From: a virus
DNA: 64,000 nucleotides
IMG/VR virus record: IMGVR_UViG_3300046530_000052
Location: 62,001-126,000 of that record
Direction: 5' to 3' (one strand)
Shown here: positions 33,079-41,198 of the stretch, one piece after another
How the letters are laid out: every line of letters begins with the position of its first letter
Position numbering within the stretch: the stretch's first letter is position 1
Position numbers and translations under genes: made by a program
Notes under the pieces: generated by a model
Told to the model about the DNA's origin: nothing
What the model saw: only the letters and a program-made list of their open reading frames with translations
The model's database searches: none

Positions 33079-34089
33079 ATGAGTCAGGAAAACGCAATGC
33101 AAGACGATATCGTTATCGACGAGAACGAAGAGTTCGTCGCACCTGAATCCAGCCACATCGAGCTGGTCTTCCAAGCCCTCGGTGACACTGTCAATGCCGT
33201 TGCTGGTACCGAAGGTCTGACCACCGCTCAACTGTACTTCCACGGCGTTCTGAACGCGTCTGGCCAGCTGAGCTACACCGACTCGGTCTCCGGTGCTGAA
33301 GGCTTCTTCGCCAACGTGAAAGAAGGTGCTTCCAAAGCCATCGCTTACATCAAGAAGATGGTCAAGGAAATCTGGGGCTTCTTCTTCAAGAAGCAAGGTC
33401 CGGAAGAAGCCAAGGCTGTTAAGGAAGCTGTTGCTGGTACCGCTGCCGACCTCGCCAACGTCGAGAAAGTCAAATCCGGCCTGAAGAGCGCCGCTGGTTC
33501 CGACTCGAAAGAGCTGGTTGAACACATCAGTAAGGCGAGCACCATCGCTGAACTGAACACCGTGTCGAAAGACGTGGCGAAGAAGAACACCAAGGCTCAG
33601 CAAGGTCTGGTCGTCAAGATCAACCAACTGGTTGAATCGCTGGAAGCCGAAGTCAAGCTGGCTGAAGAAGTCGAAACCGAAGCCAAGAAGTCCGGCGAAG
33701 CAGGTTACACCGCTTGGGCATCGGGCGTGAAAGGCGGCGTGTCGGGTACTCAGTCCCTGATCACCACCCTGAAAGGTATTCGCGATCTGGCTGACCTGAA
33801 GGCTGCTGAAGACACCCTCGGTGCACTGAAGTCTCACGTCGAGATCATCAGCCGCGCTCTGGAAGCCTCCGGCGGTACCGAATCCCGCGTTCAGGGCATG
33901 ATCGACACCCTGTCCACTCTGGATGGCAACAACTCCGCCAGCGACGAACAGAAGAAGCAAGGCGACGACAACCTGAAAGCTCTACAGCTTTTCGTTAAGT
34001 CGGCTGCTCGCTACTCCGCTCTCCTGAAGCGTACCCTTTCCCATATGAAATCTGTCAACACTGCCACCGGCAAAGTGTTCGGCGTTTAA
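33079..34089 (+). CDS. inner-body/ejected-type virion protein 1, 336 aa
   Basis: Member of a paralogous family in this window. The N-terminal propeptide ends in Gly-x-Glu sites: AGTE at 42-45 and SGAE at 71-74. After the second comes GFFANVKEG and an amphipathic helix with a terminal aromatic cluster (KKMVKEIWGFFFKK, about 92-105), then long Ala/Lys/Glu-rich helices. In phiKZ-type phages the prohead protease cuts after small-x-Glu in the inner-body proteins, which are packed with the DNA and partly ejected. 10 bp upstream of its closest relative at 34100, so a tandem duplicate. Very biased codons, so many copies per virion. Confidence 0.8.
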   Translation: MSQENAMQDDIVIDENEEFVAPESSHIELVFQALGDTVNAVAGTEGLTTAQLYFHGVLNASGQLSYTDSVSGAEGFFANVKEGASKAIAYIKKMVKEIWGFFFKKQGPEEAKAVKEAVAGTAADLANVEKVKSGLKSAAGSDSKELVEHISKASTIAELNTVSKDVAKKNTKAQQGLVVKINQLVESLEAEVKLAEEVETEAKKSGEAGYTAWASGVKGGVSGTQSLITTLKGIRDLADLKAAEDTLGALKSHVEIISRALEASGGTESRVQGMIDTLSTLDGNNSASDEQKKQGDDNLKALQLFVKSAARYSALLKRTLSHMKSVNTATGKVFGV

Positions 34090-34099
34090 GGAGTCCTCG

Positions 34100-35143
34100 A
34101 TGGACGAAGTAATGAGCGAAGACGAACTGAGCATGGAAGTGGCTATCCCTGCTCCGGAACACATCGAAACCATCCTCGACGGCGTCAGCGACTCCCTCGA
34201 CCAGGTGGCGGGTACCGAAAGCTTGACCAACGCACAGGTTTACCTGGGTTCGGTTCTGGCTGCCAACGGTTACATCCGCAAGAACCAGGTTGGTCAGGAA
34301 GGCTTCTTGGCGAAAGCCGGTGAAGGTTTCAAAGCCGCTGTTGCCTACGTCAAGAAGATGTTCACCAACCTCTGGGACTTCTTCTTCAAGCGTGACGCAC
34401 CGAAGCTGGTAGCTGAGGCCAAGGAAGAGGTCAAGGCTGCTGAAGACGCCCTCAAGGTCATCGAGTCCGGCGGTAGCAACGAGAAAGAAACCACTGAAGC
34501 GCTGACCAACATGCGCAAAGTGATTCTGGCTCTGAGCCACGAACCTGACACCAACAAGTCTGCTCTGGATCAGATCCTGAAAGAAGCGGACGAAGCGATG
34601 AAGGGCGATCAAGCCAAGAAGAAAGCTGCCGTTCTCATGATCGGTCGTGAACTTCCGAAGCTGAACAAGCGCTCGACTACCGCCATGAAGAAACGTGTCG
34701 ACGACATGGTTCGTGTCCTGGTTGCGACCGAGAAGGCTGTCGACGCTGTTATCGACAAAGGCGAAGGTGTCAACGCTGCTTCGATCGAAAGGGTCTACGG
34801 CGCCAAGCTGAAGTCTGAGAAAGGTGAAATCGCTGGTGTCCTTGCCAAGTTCCAAAAGGCCAGTAGCGAAACCACTCCGGCTAACCTGAAGGACTGCTAC
34901 ACGTACACCTCGCAATCCATTGAAGCGGCAAGCCGTGCGCACACATCGCTGAAAGAGGGCGAGACCTCCATCAAGGCTGAAATCGCCAAGCTGGAAGCCG
35001 GTGAGGAGTCTACTCTCAAGAGTAGTGTTCAAGACCTCAAACGTCTGCTGAGTTCGGTTACCTCTTTGGCCCAAGTGACCAAAGAACTGCTGGGCTCCAG
35101 CCGTCAGTTGCTGAAAACCGGTAACAAGGCTTTCGGCTACTAA
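34100..35143 (+). CDS. inner-body/ejected-type virion protein 2, 347 aa
   Basis: Tandem paralogue of the preceding gene: HIETILDGVSDSLDQVAGTE (to E40) matches HIELVFQALGDTVNAVAGTE of the neighbour, the second site is VGQE (E67), and the helix is KKMFTNLWDFFFKR. The rest is helical with Lys/Glu repeats and ends GNKAFGY. GGAG precedes the ATG. The two proteins differ mainly in the C-terminal helices. Expected to be processed at E67 and packed in the head. Confidence 0.8.
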   Translation: MDEVMSEDELSMEVAIPAPEHIETILDGVSDSLDQVAGTESLTNAQVYLGSVLAANGYIRKNQVGQEGFLAKAGEGFKAAVAYVKKMFTNLWDFFFKRDAPKLVAEAKEEVKAAEDALKVIESGGSNEKETTEALTNMRKVILALSHEPDTNKSALDQILKEADEAMKGDQAKKKAAVLMIGRELPKLNKRSTTAMKKRVDDMVRVLVATEKAVDAVIDKGEGVNAASIERVYGAKLKSEKGEIAGVLAKFQKASSETTPANLKDCYTYTSQSIEAASRAHTSLKEGETSIKAEIAKLEAGEESTLKSSVQDLKRLLSSVTSLAQVTKELLGSSRQLLKTGNKAFGY

Positions 35144-35155
35144 GTTGCAACCTGT

Positions 35156-35190
35156 ACCCCTACCCCGAGCCTTTCGGCCGGGGTAGGGGT
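35156..35190. terminator. long GC-rich hairpin between convergent genes
   Basis: ACCCCTACCCC (35156-35166) pairs with GGGGTAGGGGT (35180-35190) with a further short GCC/GGC stem inside. No T-tract on either strand. Confidence 0.6.
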
Positions 35191-35199
35191 TATGGCTGC

Positions 35200-37020
35200 T
35201 TATGCTGCTTCGTTGAAGAACTCTTGGTTGGTGAACTTCTTGCGAGGTTTCTTACCGGCTTTGATATCTACCAGCAATTCTTCCTTGCCTTGTTCTTTCA
35301 TGATGCGTTCAAACACTTCTTGAATCTTGTCAGCTTCTGGGAACCCGAACAACGAGTTACACAGACCAATAGCGTTAGCCTCAGCACTACTTGCAAAGTT
35401 AACACCGATCTCACGGAACTTGTTAGCATCCGCCCCTTGAATAACCACAGTCTCAACTTGAGTCGTACGGTTACTCACGTTACCTGCCAAACCACCGTGA
35501 GGATAAGCGCCCTCAACGTCGATGTCATCGTTCATCCGACGACCCTGACTGATAACGTCCAGAAGCCCCTCAAAGATCGCATAACCAACGCTAGCGTTCT
35601 TCTCAGTGTCGAGGAGGGCAATCCAGTTCTTAAGCGTAGGAAGCTGTTCTGTGAAGCTTGTGTCACGTTTGCTCGGAGTACTGCCCCACACAAAGCCATT
35701 ATCCCGAGCTACGAAGCTAATCGTGTCAGAAATAACCTTAGGCTGAGATGAGTAGTTAAAGAACTCAGAGTACTTGAGCAACATCCCCAACGACAGTGTC
35801 AAGTCATTTGTCTTATCGTTGATGTATTCAATAACCCAGTTGTCGCAGATGCAATAACTGGAGTACAGATACGGATACTTCTTCTGCATGTAACGGTGCC
35901 ACTGAGGAGAGCCCGGCAACAAGTGAGCGCCTTCTTCGGTGTACAGCTTACCACTCACCCCTACAGCTTTGGCACAACCTTCCAGTGACGTATCAGGCTG
36001 CTTGCCATCCACAGGCTGACGTTTGATACAGAAGAAGGACATGTAGTCGACCCACTTCCACTTCGCCATGCAGCGAACCGTTGGCCACTTCTCTTGAGGG
36101 TCCAGCGGGCTACTGCTACCGTCTTCCTTAATCTTGTGAGTCCGACCCAAGTCCAGTTTGTAGAAACGGAACTCCTGAGGAATAGATGGATCGCAGTAAG
36201 CATCATCGAGGTTATAACCCTCGTTAGCCAACGCACGTTCCATTGCCTTCATGTCGTATTCAGCGTTCCAGCTAGTGATCCAGTCAGGACCCCACTCGTG
36301 GAACTTGTCCAGCATCGCTTTAGCTACTTGACCCGGAGTGTCAAAGAGCTCATAAACGATTTCAGCAACCTTACGTTCGATCTTGTGTTTCGCTAAATAC
36401 TTGTCTTCGGATTCTCGTAACCGTGCAATGATTTCTTCATCACTAGGCTGTCGTCCATCCGCTTCCTTGTAGAACCCACGAACCCCTGCGAAGTACACCC
36501 GATGCTTCATGGTCAAAGCGGCCATGATCATAGGGCGGGTTGCGTCATCCTCCCACTCCATGTCCGCTTCAACGTCGAACGATGCTACAGAGTAAGGTTC
36601 CTTCTCTTGGTATTCCCCGTACTTCTTAAAGAACGCATATTTAACGTGAACAGGTGGGGTCTGGTCCAAACCAAATACAAACTGGTTGTTCGACACATCA
36701 CGAATGTTTGCTTTGTAATCCAAAGCCCCGTAGATCTGTTTCTTAACCATCGATGCGATCTGGCAACGAGGAAGTCTGTACTCCCGAACCGCACTCTGTT
36801 CGATGTAATCTTTATGTTGCTCGAACTTCCGGCGCTCTGGTTTTACGATCCACACCGGCTGCTTGTAATTCTTGATTGCAATGAAAGAATCGCTACGAGT
36901 CTGATCTTCGTGAATGTTGGTAATCTTGACACAGGTCAGGTCGTCTCTAGACGCCTTACTTACTGAGTAAGTGGCGTTTTTACAAACCTTGGCGATGATT
37001 GGTGAAGTGTTCTCGGTCAT
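35200..37020 (-). CDS. family B DNA polymerase, N-terminal half (3'-5' exonuclease and motif A)
   Basis: 606 residues with all three exonuclease motifs: Exo I SFDVEAD (D149, E151), Exo II SWNAEYD (N252, D256) and Exo III YCICD (Y389, D393). Polymerase motif A is DVEGAYP at 501-507 (usual DxxSLYP). The protein stops about 100 residues later without motif B or C, which are in the plus-strand gene at 772-2877. The two genes therefore complement each other exactly, with the break between motifs A and B. AGGAA precedes the ATG at 37020. It sits as a single minus-strand gene inside virion genes, so it must be expressed separately from its other half. Function: proofreading half of the replicative polymerase. 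Confidence 0.87.
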   Translation of the reverse strand: MTENTSPIIAKVCKNATYSVSKASRDDLTCVKITNIHEDQTRSDSFIAIKNYKQPVWIVKPERRKFEQHKDYIEQSAVREYRLPRCQIASMVKKQIYGALDYKANIRDVSNNQFVFGLDQTPPVHVKYAFFKKYGEYQEKEPYSVASFDVEADMEWEDDATRPMIMAALTMKHRVYFAGVRGFYKEADGRQPSDEEIIARLRESEDKYLAKHKIERKVAEIVYELFDTPGQVAKAMLDKFHEWGPDWITSWNAEYDMKAMERALANEGYNLDDAYCDPSIPQEFRFYKLDLGRTHKIKEDGSSSPLDPQEKWPTVRCMAKWKWVDYMSFFCIKRQPVDGKQPDTSLEGCAKAVGVSGKLYTEEGAHLLPGSPQWHRYMQKKYPYLYSSYCICDNWVIEYINDKTNDLTLSLGMLLKYSEFFNYSSQPKVISDTISFVARDNGFVWGSTPSKRDTSFTEQLPTLKNWIALLDTEKNASVGYAIFEGLLDVISQGRRMNDDIDVEGAYPHGGLAGNVSNRTTQVETVVIQGADANKFREIGVNFASSAEANAIGLCNSLFGFPEADKIQEVFERIMKEQGKEELLVDIKAGKKPRKKFTNQEFFNEAA

Positions 37021-37100
37021 TTCCTAGTTCCGCATTTTATGCCTACTTGGACGCTATAATGATAGCCATCTGAGTCACTTTTTACTCTGGAGCATCTTTC

Positions 37101-38474
37101 ATGATCGACATGGATTTTCTTGTTCGCAAAGAACAAGTGGCTGGTCTGGAGTTTATGAACTTCCAGAACGATTCGTTTTACGTAACATTGGTAAGCATCC
37201 TTAAAGAGCACCTCAGCTACGCAACCAAGGTCCCGGTGCTCCAGAAGACTGTACAGGAACCCCTGCTTAAAGTTCTGAAAGACTATACTGGTTTCGAGAA
37301 CATCAACGTCAAGTTCATGGAGGATAACAACCTCTACATGGACACCGGTTACTTCTCCCCTGGTCACGTTATCAACATCAAAGGTGTTGAGTACTGGCTG
37401 GACAGCACCGATACCACTATCTACCGCTGGTTCACCCAGAACAAGGACAAGATCTTTAAAGGGTCTGTGGACTACAAGACGGGGAAGGTAGCAGGTTCGT
37501 TCTGCACCATTCCTCTGGAGCTGGGGATCAACGTTAACGTCAGTGAATACTTCGGGGTTAAAGAAACCGAGAAGTGGAAAGTAACCACTGAAGATTTGTT
37601 GGCTGGTGGTATTGTACATGAAATGGGTCATGCGTTCAGCGGGTGCATGATGATGGCAACAGCGTTCAGTGACAACATCGTTGCTCAAGCCTCCATTGCT
37701 GCGTACCGTAACTGCAAGCGTGACGAGGACCGTGTGGTAGTGCTGAAAGATTCGGCTACACTGCTGGGTCTCAAGACACCTAAAGCTGATGAGCTGATCG
37801 AGTTCGCTAAACAGGCTAACGACGAATCCTTCTTGATGTACTACACCAAGATGACCGCTCAGCGTAACAACCAGCGTGCCCTCTCGGTAGGTGTAGCTGA
37901 GATGACCTCAGAGGTCGCTGCTGACATGTACGCCATCCGTATGGGTTGCAGCAAGGGTATCGTGGCGGCTGTCGGTGTTCTCACTTCCCGTGGTGTTATC
38001 GCGTCGTTCATGAGCAACTTACTCATGAGTACCATGGCAGGGATCTGGTTAGCTTATGCTGCTGCATTGCCACCACTTCTGTTGGGCGGGGTTGTAAGCG
38101 CACCTGTTCTGATTGGTGCAATGGCCATTGGCTTCACGCTCAGTTTCACGTTGAACTACTTTGCTCCTTCTTATTCTGGTGTGTACAACTCGGATGCTCG
38201 TCGTCTGGAAGACGCTGTCCGTCAGTTGATCGCCAAGCTGAAGGAATGCAAGGGCATGCCAGCTCCTGAAAAGAGCAAGCTGTCCGCTGAGATTGGTCAA
38301 CTGCTGAAGGTTCTTGAACAGAACCGTACTTGGTTCGACAACACTGTTATTTACCGTGCTATGGGCTGGGTGTTCTCAGGGAGTGACTTTAAGCTCCGTG
38401 AAATCGAACACTACACTCAAGCGCTCAACAACAATGAAATGACTGTTCTGGCTGAACGTCTGAAAGGAGTTTGA
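37101..38474 (+). CDS. membrane-associated zinc metalloprotease, 457 aa
   Basis: Zincin with HEMGH at 173-177 (HExxH) and a downstream EVAAD at 271-275, an E-x3-D element like the third-ligand motif of M48-type peptidases. A hydrophobic region at about 305-350 (AYAAALPPLLLGGVV and GAMAIGFTLSFTL) predicts two or more membrane segments, and a helical tail follows. Such a membrane protease in a virion block could act on the host envelope or on virion proteins during infection. GGAG precedes the ATG at 37101. The next gene follows after 3 bp. It is not the prohead serine protease, which has a different fold. Confidence 0.72.
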   Translation: MIDMDFLVRKEQVAGLEFMNFQNDSFYVTLVSILKEHLSYATKVPVLQKTVQEPLLKVLKDYTGFENINVKFMEDNNLYMDTGYFSPGHVINIKGVEYWLDSTDTTIYRWFTQNKDKIFKGSVDYKTGKVAGSFCTIPLELGINVNVSEYFGVKETEKWKVTTEDLLAGGIVHEMGHAFSGCMMMATAFSDNIVAQASIAAYRNCKRDEDRVVVLKDSATLLGLKTPKADELIEFAKQANDESFLMYYTKMTAQRNNQRALSVGVAEMTSEVAADMYAIRMGCSKGIVAAVGVLTSRGVIASFMSNLLMSTMAGIWLAYAAALPPLLLGGVVSAPVLIGAMAIGFTLSFTLNYFAPSYSGVYNSDARRLEDAVRQLIAKLKECKGMPAPEKSKLSAEIGQLLKVLEQNRTWFDNTVIYRAMGWVFSGSDFKLREIEHYTQALNNNEMTVLAERLKGV

Positions 38475-38477
38475 CCC

Positions 38478-38921
38478 ATGTCTCATCTTAAACGAGTTAT
38501 CGCTTTCCGTGGTTATCTGGTCGACCACGGCATCACCTGCAACAAGAATCAGACCAAGGCGACCGAAGAAGCGTTCATCCGTGCACTGATCCAGTACAAC
38601 TGCAAGATGAACAACACCTTCCATTTCGGTAACAACGCCGAAGAAACCATCTGGGAACAGATGGATACCTGGAACTCGGTGTTCCCAATCAACGCCCGCT
38701 TCATCCTCGAGTCGGCCAAGAACCGTCTGGCGGAGATGCACAAGGAACTGTGCCGTACCGGTACCTTGGCGTCGAGTAACTTGTACGAAGTCGTGTTCGA
38801 CGTTGAAACCCACAACGCTGAAGGCAACGTGGTTCCTTCCAAGTTCGTAGCGACCGACAACGATCTGTTCACCGATCTGGTTGGCTATCTCTACAAAGAA
38901 CTGGTAGGTCACCATGAATAA
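38478..38921 (+). CDS. hypothetical virion protein, 147 aa
   Basis: AGGAG precedes the ATG. A basic N-terminus (HLKRVIAFRGYLVDHG) is followed by a helical body (ARFILESAKNRLAEMHKEL) and an acidic C-terminus. It overlaps the next gene by 8 bp. Biased codons. No family recognised; position between the protease and an inner-body protein suggests a virion component. Confidence 0.7.
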   Translation: MSHLKRVIAFRGYLVDHGITCNKNQTKATEEAFIRALIQYNCKMNNTFHFGNNAEETIWEQMDTWNSVFPINARFILESAKNRLAEMHKELCRTGTLASSNLYEVVFDVETHNAEGNVVPSKFVATDNDLFTDLVGYLYKELVGHHE

Positions 38922-40434
38922 CAGTCCTCTGAACGCGTACCTGCAAAAGAGCGACCCGGTCGATCAGTGGAAACCAGGTGAAGGTGGACAGCTGGTCGAT
39001 CTGGATGAGTTCTACGCCGAAACGGATCAAGATAAAGCAGACTTCATGGTTCAGGGTACCGAGTCGTTCTCCCTGAACCGTCTGGACCGTAAGCTGGCCA
39101 GCATCTTGGGTATCGAGTCGTATACCCAGATGGACTCTCACGCTTCTGAGCGTAATGCACTCTTGGGTGCTGAGGGTTTCTTCTCGGTGTTGTATGAAGG
39201 CTTCCAAAGCTTCATCGAAAACATCATCAAGTACATCCGTATGGCCATCGACTGGGTGGCCAACACTGTTAAGGGGATCTTCGGTTTCCGTAAGAGTGAG
39301 CGGATCGAAAAGGCGATCGACAGTAAGCTGGGTAACCTGAAGACTGAGTTCGAGCAAACCTTGAACGGTCTGGGCTTCCCGGGTGGTAACTACACTCTGG
39401 AGAAGTTCATAGGTACTCTGCCTAACGGTATTGACCGAGTGGGTCAGTTGACGGTCATGAAGACCAAGTTCGAATCCGACAAGGAAGCGATCGAAGGTCT
39501 GGGTGCGTCGATACCGCTGTTCCAGCAGACCATTGCTGAGCTGACCAAAAGCTCGAACAAAGCGGTCAAGTCTTTCAATGACTTCAAACGCATGATTCAA
39601 GAAGAGTACCAAAAGACTCGTGTACGTCGGGTCAAAGGTGAGGGTGTTGACTTCGCTCAGTCTCCTGAAGTAGCCCGTATCCTGAAAGGCTGCGCTGAAA
39701 CCACTCTGGCTGTCTCCAGCGCCACTGTGGTCCCACTTGTGGCTGAACTGCTGGGCTCGCTGTACAAGGTGACCTTCAGCAACGATGAGCTGACCAACGG
39801 CTTTGCTGACGTTCGTAAGCGCTTGGACCAAATGGTTCAATTGGAATCGGTGAAACTCAGCCAAGGTAACGCGACTCAGCTGATGACCACTATCCAAGGT
39901 CTGAACGCTCACTACGCCAATGTTGCGGATAACTCCATCGACATGTCAGGTATCAACCTGAGGCAGTTGGGTACCGCCATTGACAAGAGCGATGCTGACA
40001 AGATCAAGGCCATGGGTGATTACTACAATGCACCTATGATCGTGGCTGAATACCAAGCGGTAGCGCTGGCTGTACGTAACTACACCCAGTTCTGTCAGTT
40101 GGTGACTCGTCAGCTGTCGATGGTCGGCCGTCAGATCGACAACCTGGTCCGTTGGCATGCCCGGGGTTACCTGTGGTTCTACCACGCTCTGCTGGATGAC
40201 CTTCAGAAGCTGCGTGAACTGAACCTCGAAGCCAAGCAGCAAGGTCACAACCCGATGATGGGTCCTGACGGTACACCGGCTGTCAAGTTCGAGTTCATTG
40301 ACGAGGCGGACGCCAAGACCTTCATGGAGAAGTTCGGGGGTACCTCCCAGGAGATTATCGATAAGGATATCGGGAACCTCAAAACTATTTACAACAACCT
40401 TGTTAAAGAAACTGGGATGGGAAGAACGATATGA
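38914..40434 (+). CDS. inner-body/ejected-type virion protein 3, 506 aa
   Basis: Family member with three Gly-x-Glu sites: QGTE (E50), LGIE (E68) and LGAE (E87). After the last comes GFFSVLYEGF and an amphipathic segment (IIKYIRMAIDWVANTVKG). The C-terminal 400 residues are long helices and a Met/Gln-rich part. The propeptide of about 87 residues is longer than in the 33079/34100 pair. Overlaps both neighbours, so it is part of a coupled block. Confidence 0.72.
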   Translation: MNNSPLNAYLQKSDPVDQWKPGEGGQLVDLDEFYAETDQDKADFMVQGTESFSLNRLDRKLASILGIESYTQMDSHASERNALLGAEGFFSVLYEGFQSFIENIIKYIRMAIDWVANTVKGIFGFRKSERIEKAIDSKLGNLKTEFEQTLNGLGFPGGNYTLEKFIGTLPNGIDRVGQLTVMKTKFESDKEAIEGLGASIPLFQQTIAELTKSSNKAVKSFNDFKRMIQEEYQKTRVRRVKGEGVDFAQSPEVARILKGCAETTLAVSSATVVPLVAELLGSLYKVTFSNDELTNGFADVRKRLDQMVQLESVKLSQGNATQLMTTIQGLNAHYANVADNSIDMSGINLRQLGTAIDKSDADKIKAMGDYYNAPMIVAEYQAVALAVRNYTQFCQLVTRQLSMVGRQIDNLVRWHARGYLWFYHALLDDLQKLRELNLEAKQQGHNPMMGPDGTPAVKFEFIDEADAKTFMEKFGGTSQEIIDKDIGNLKTIYNNLVKETGMGRTI

Positions 40435-41138
40435 GTCCTGAACTGCGTGAATTTAAAGCCAATGCAATGGCTGAACTGGTAAGCCTCAAGGAGATCGGTG
40501 TAGCGGTCACCAAGAAGCTGGAAGGTCCTGTTGAGATCACCGAGGCTTACAGCATCGTTGATAAGCTGTGGTTGCCTGCTGAAGCCAACCGCCTCAAGAC
40601 CGAGCTGTCAGGTGAGTTCCCTGATCGTAACGGCAGTGTCATCCTGAACTCGCCTTTGACCGGTGAAACGTCTCTGTTGCTGGAAGTGCCTAAGACTCTC
40701 GAGTTCATGGCCAAAGCCTTCCCGGAGATCATCCTCAAGGTCAACGAGATCTACGCTCAGATCAACAACCTGGGTATCAACAACCAGGAAGCGATCGACA
40801 AGTACAACAGTTTCCGTAAGGAGCCGGCTAAGTTCGCTGACTTCGTGCAGGACCTGTGGTATCCGGACAGCGACTCGTTGCAGAACGGTACCGTCAAGAC
40901 ATGGAAGGACATCGGTCGTGACAGCTATCGCGTCGAGAACGGCGACTACCTGCTGATGGTAGATTACGGTGAAGTTATCCGTAAGTCTCAGGACCATTTG
41001 AAAGAATGTCTCCTGGACACCCTCGTCTCTCAGGACATGCGTCTGGGTGATGTGGACTACCGTGCAGAGCAACTGATCGGGATGATTGAAATGATCGGTC
41101 TGTTCTCTGATTACCTCAGCGAAGTAGATCTGGGCTAA
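40431..41138 (+). CDS. hypothetical virion protein, 235 aa
   Basis: Starts within the preceding stop (ATGA). Acidic, mostly helical, with LWYPDSDSL and LLMVDYGEVI segments. No Gly-x-Glu site or membrane segment. It ends the operon at a 15-bp perfect hairpin. Function unknown; virion role by position. Confidence 0.7.
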   Translation: MSPELREFKANAMAELVSLKEIGVAVTKKLEGPVEITEAYSIVDKLWLPAEANRLKTELSGEFPDRNGSVILNSPLTGETSLLLEVPKTLEFMAKAFPEIILKVNEIYAQINNLGINNQEAIDKYNSFRKEPAKFADFVQDLWYPDSDSLQNGTVKTWKDIGRDSYRVENGDYLLMVDYGEVIRKSQDHLKECLLDTLVSQDMRLGDVDYRAEQLIGMIEMIGLFSDYLSEVDLG

Positions 41139-41150
41139 CACCTTAAACAG

Positions 41151-41185
41151 CTACCCTACCCAGCCCGTAAGGCTGGGTAGGGTAG
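41151..41185. terminator. 15-bp perfect hairpin between convergent genes
   Basis: CTACCCTACCCAGCC (41151-41165) / GGCTGGGTAGGGTAG (41171-41185), loop CGTAA. No T-tract on either strand. Similar in sequence to the hairpin at 63163-63195. Confidence 0.7.
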
Positions 41186-41198
41186 TATGTGTGTTACA

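Noticed and set aside
37055-37060. TATAAT before the zinc protease gene as a host sigma70 promoter
   Set aside because: No -35 element at 16-18 bp upstream, and these phages transcribe with their own polymerases; a chance match is likely.
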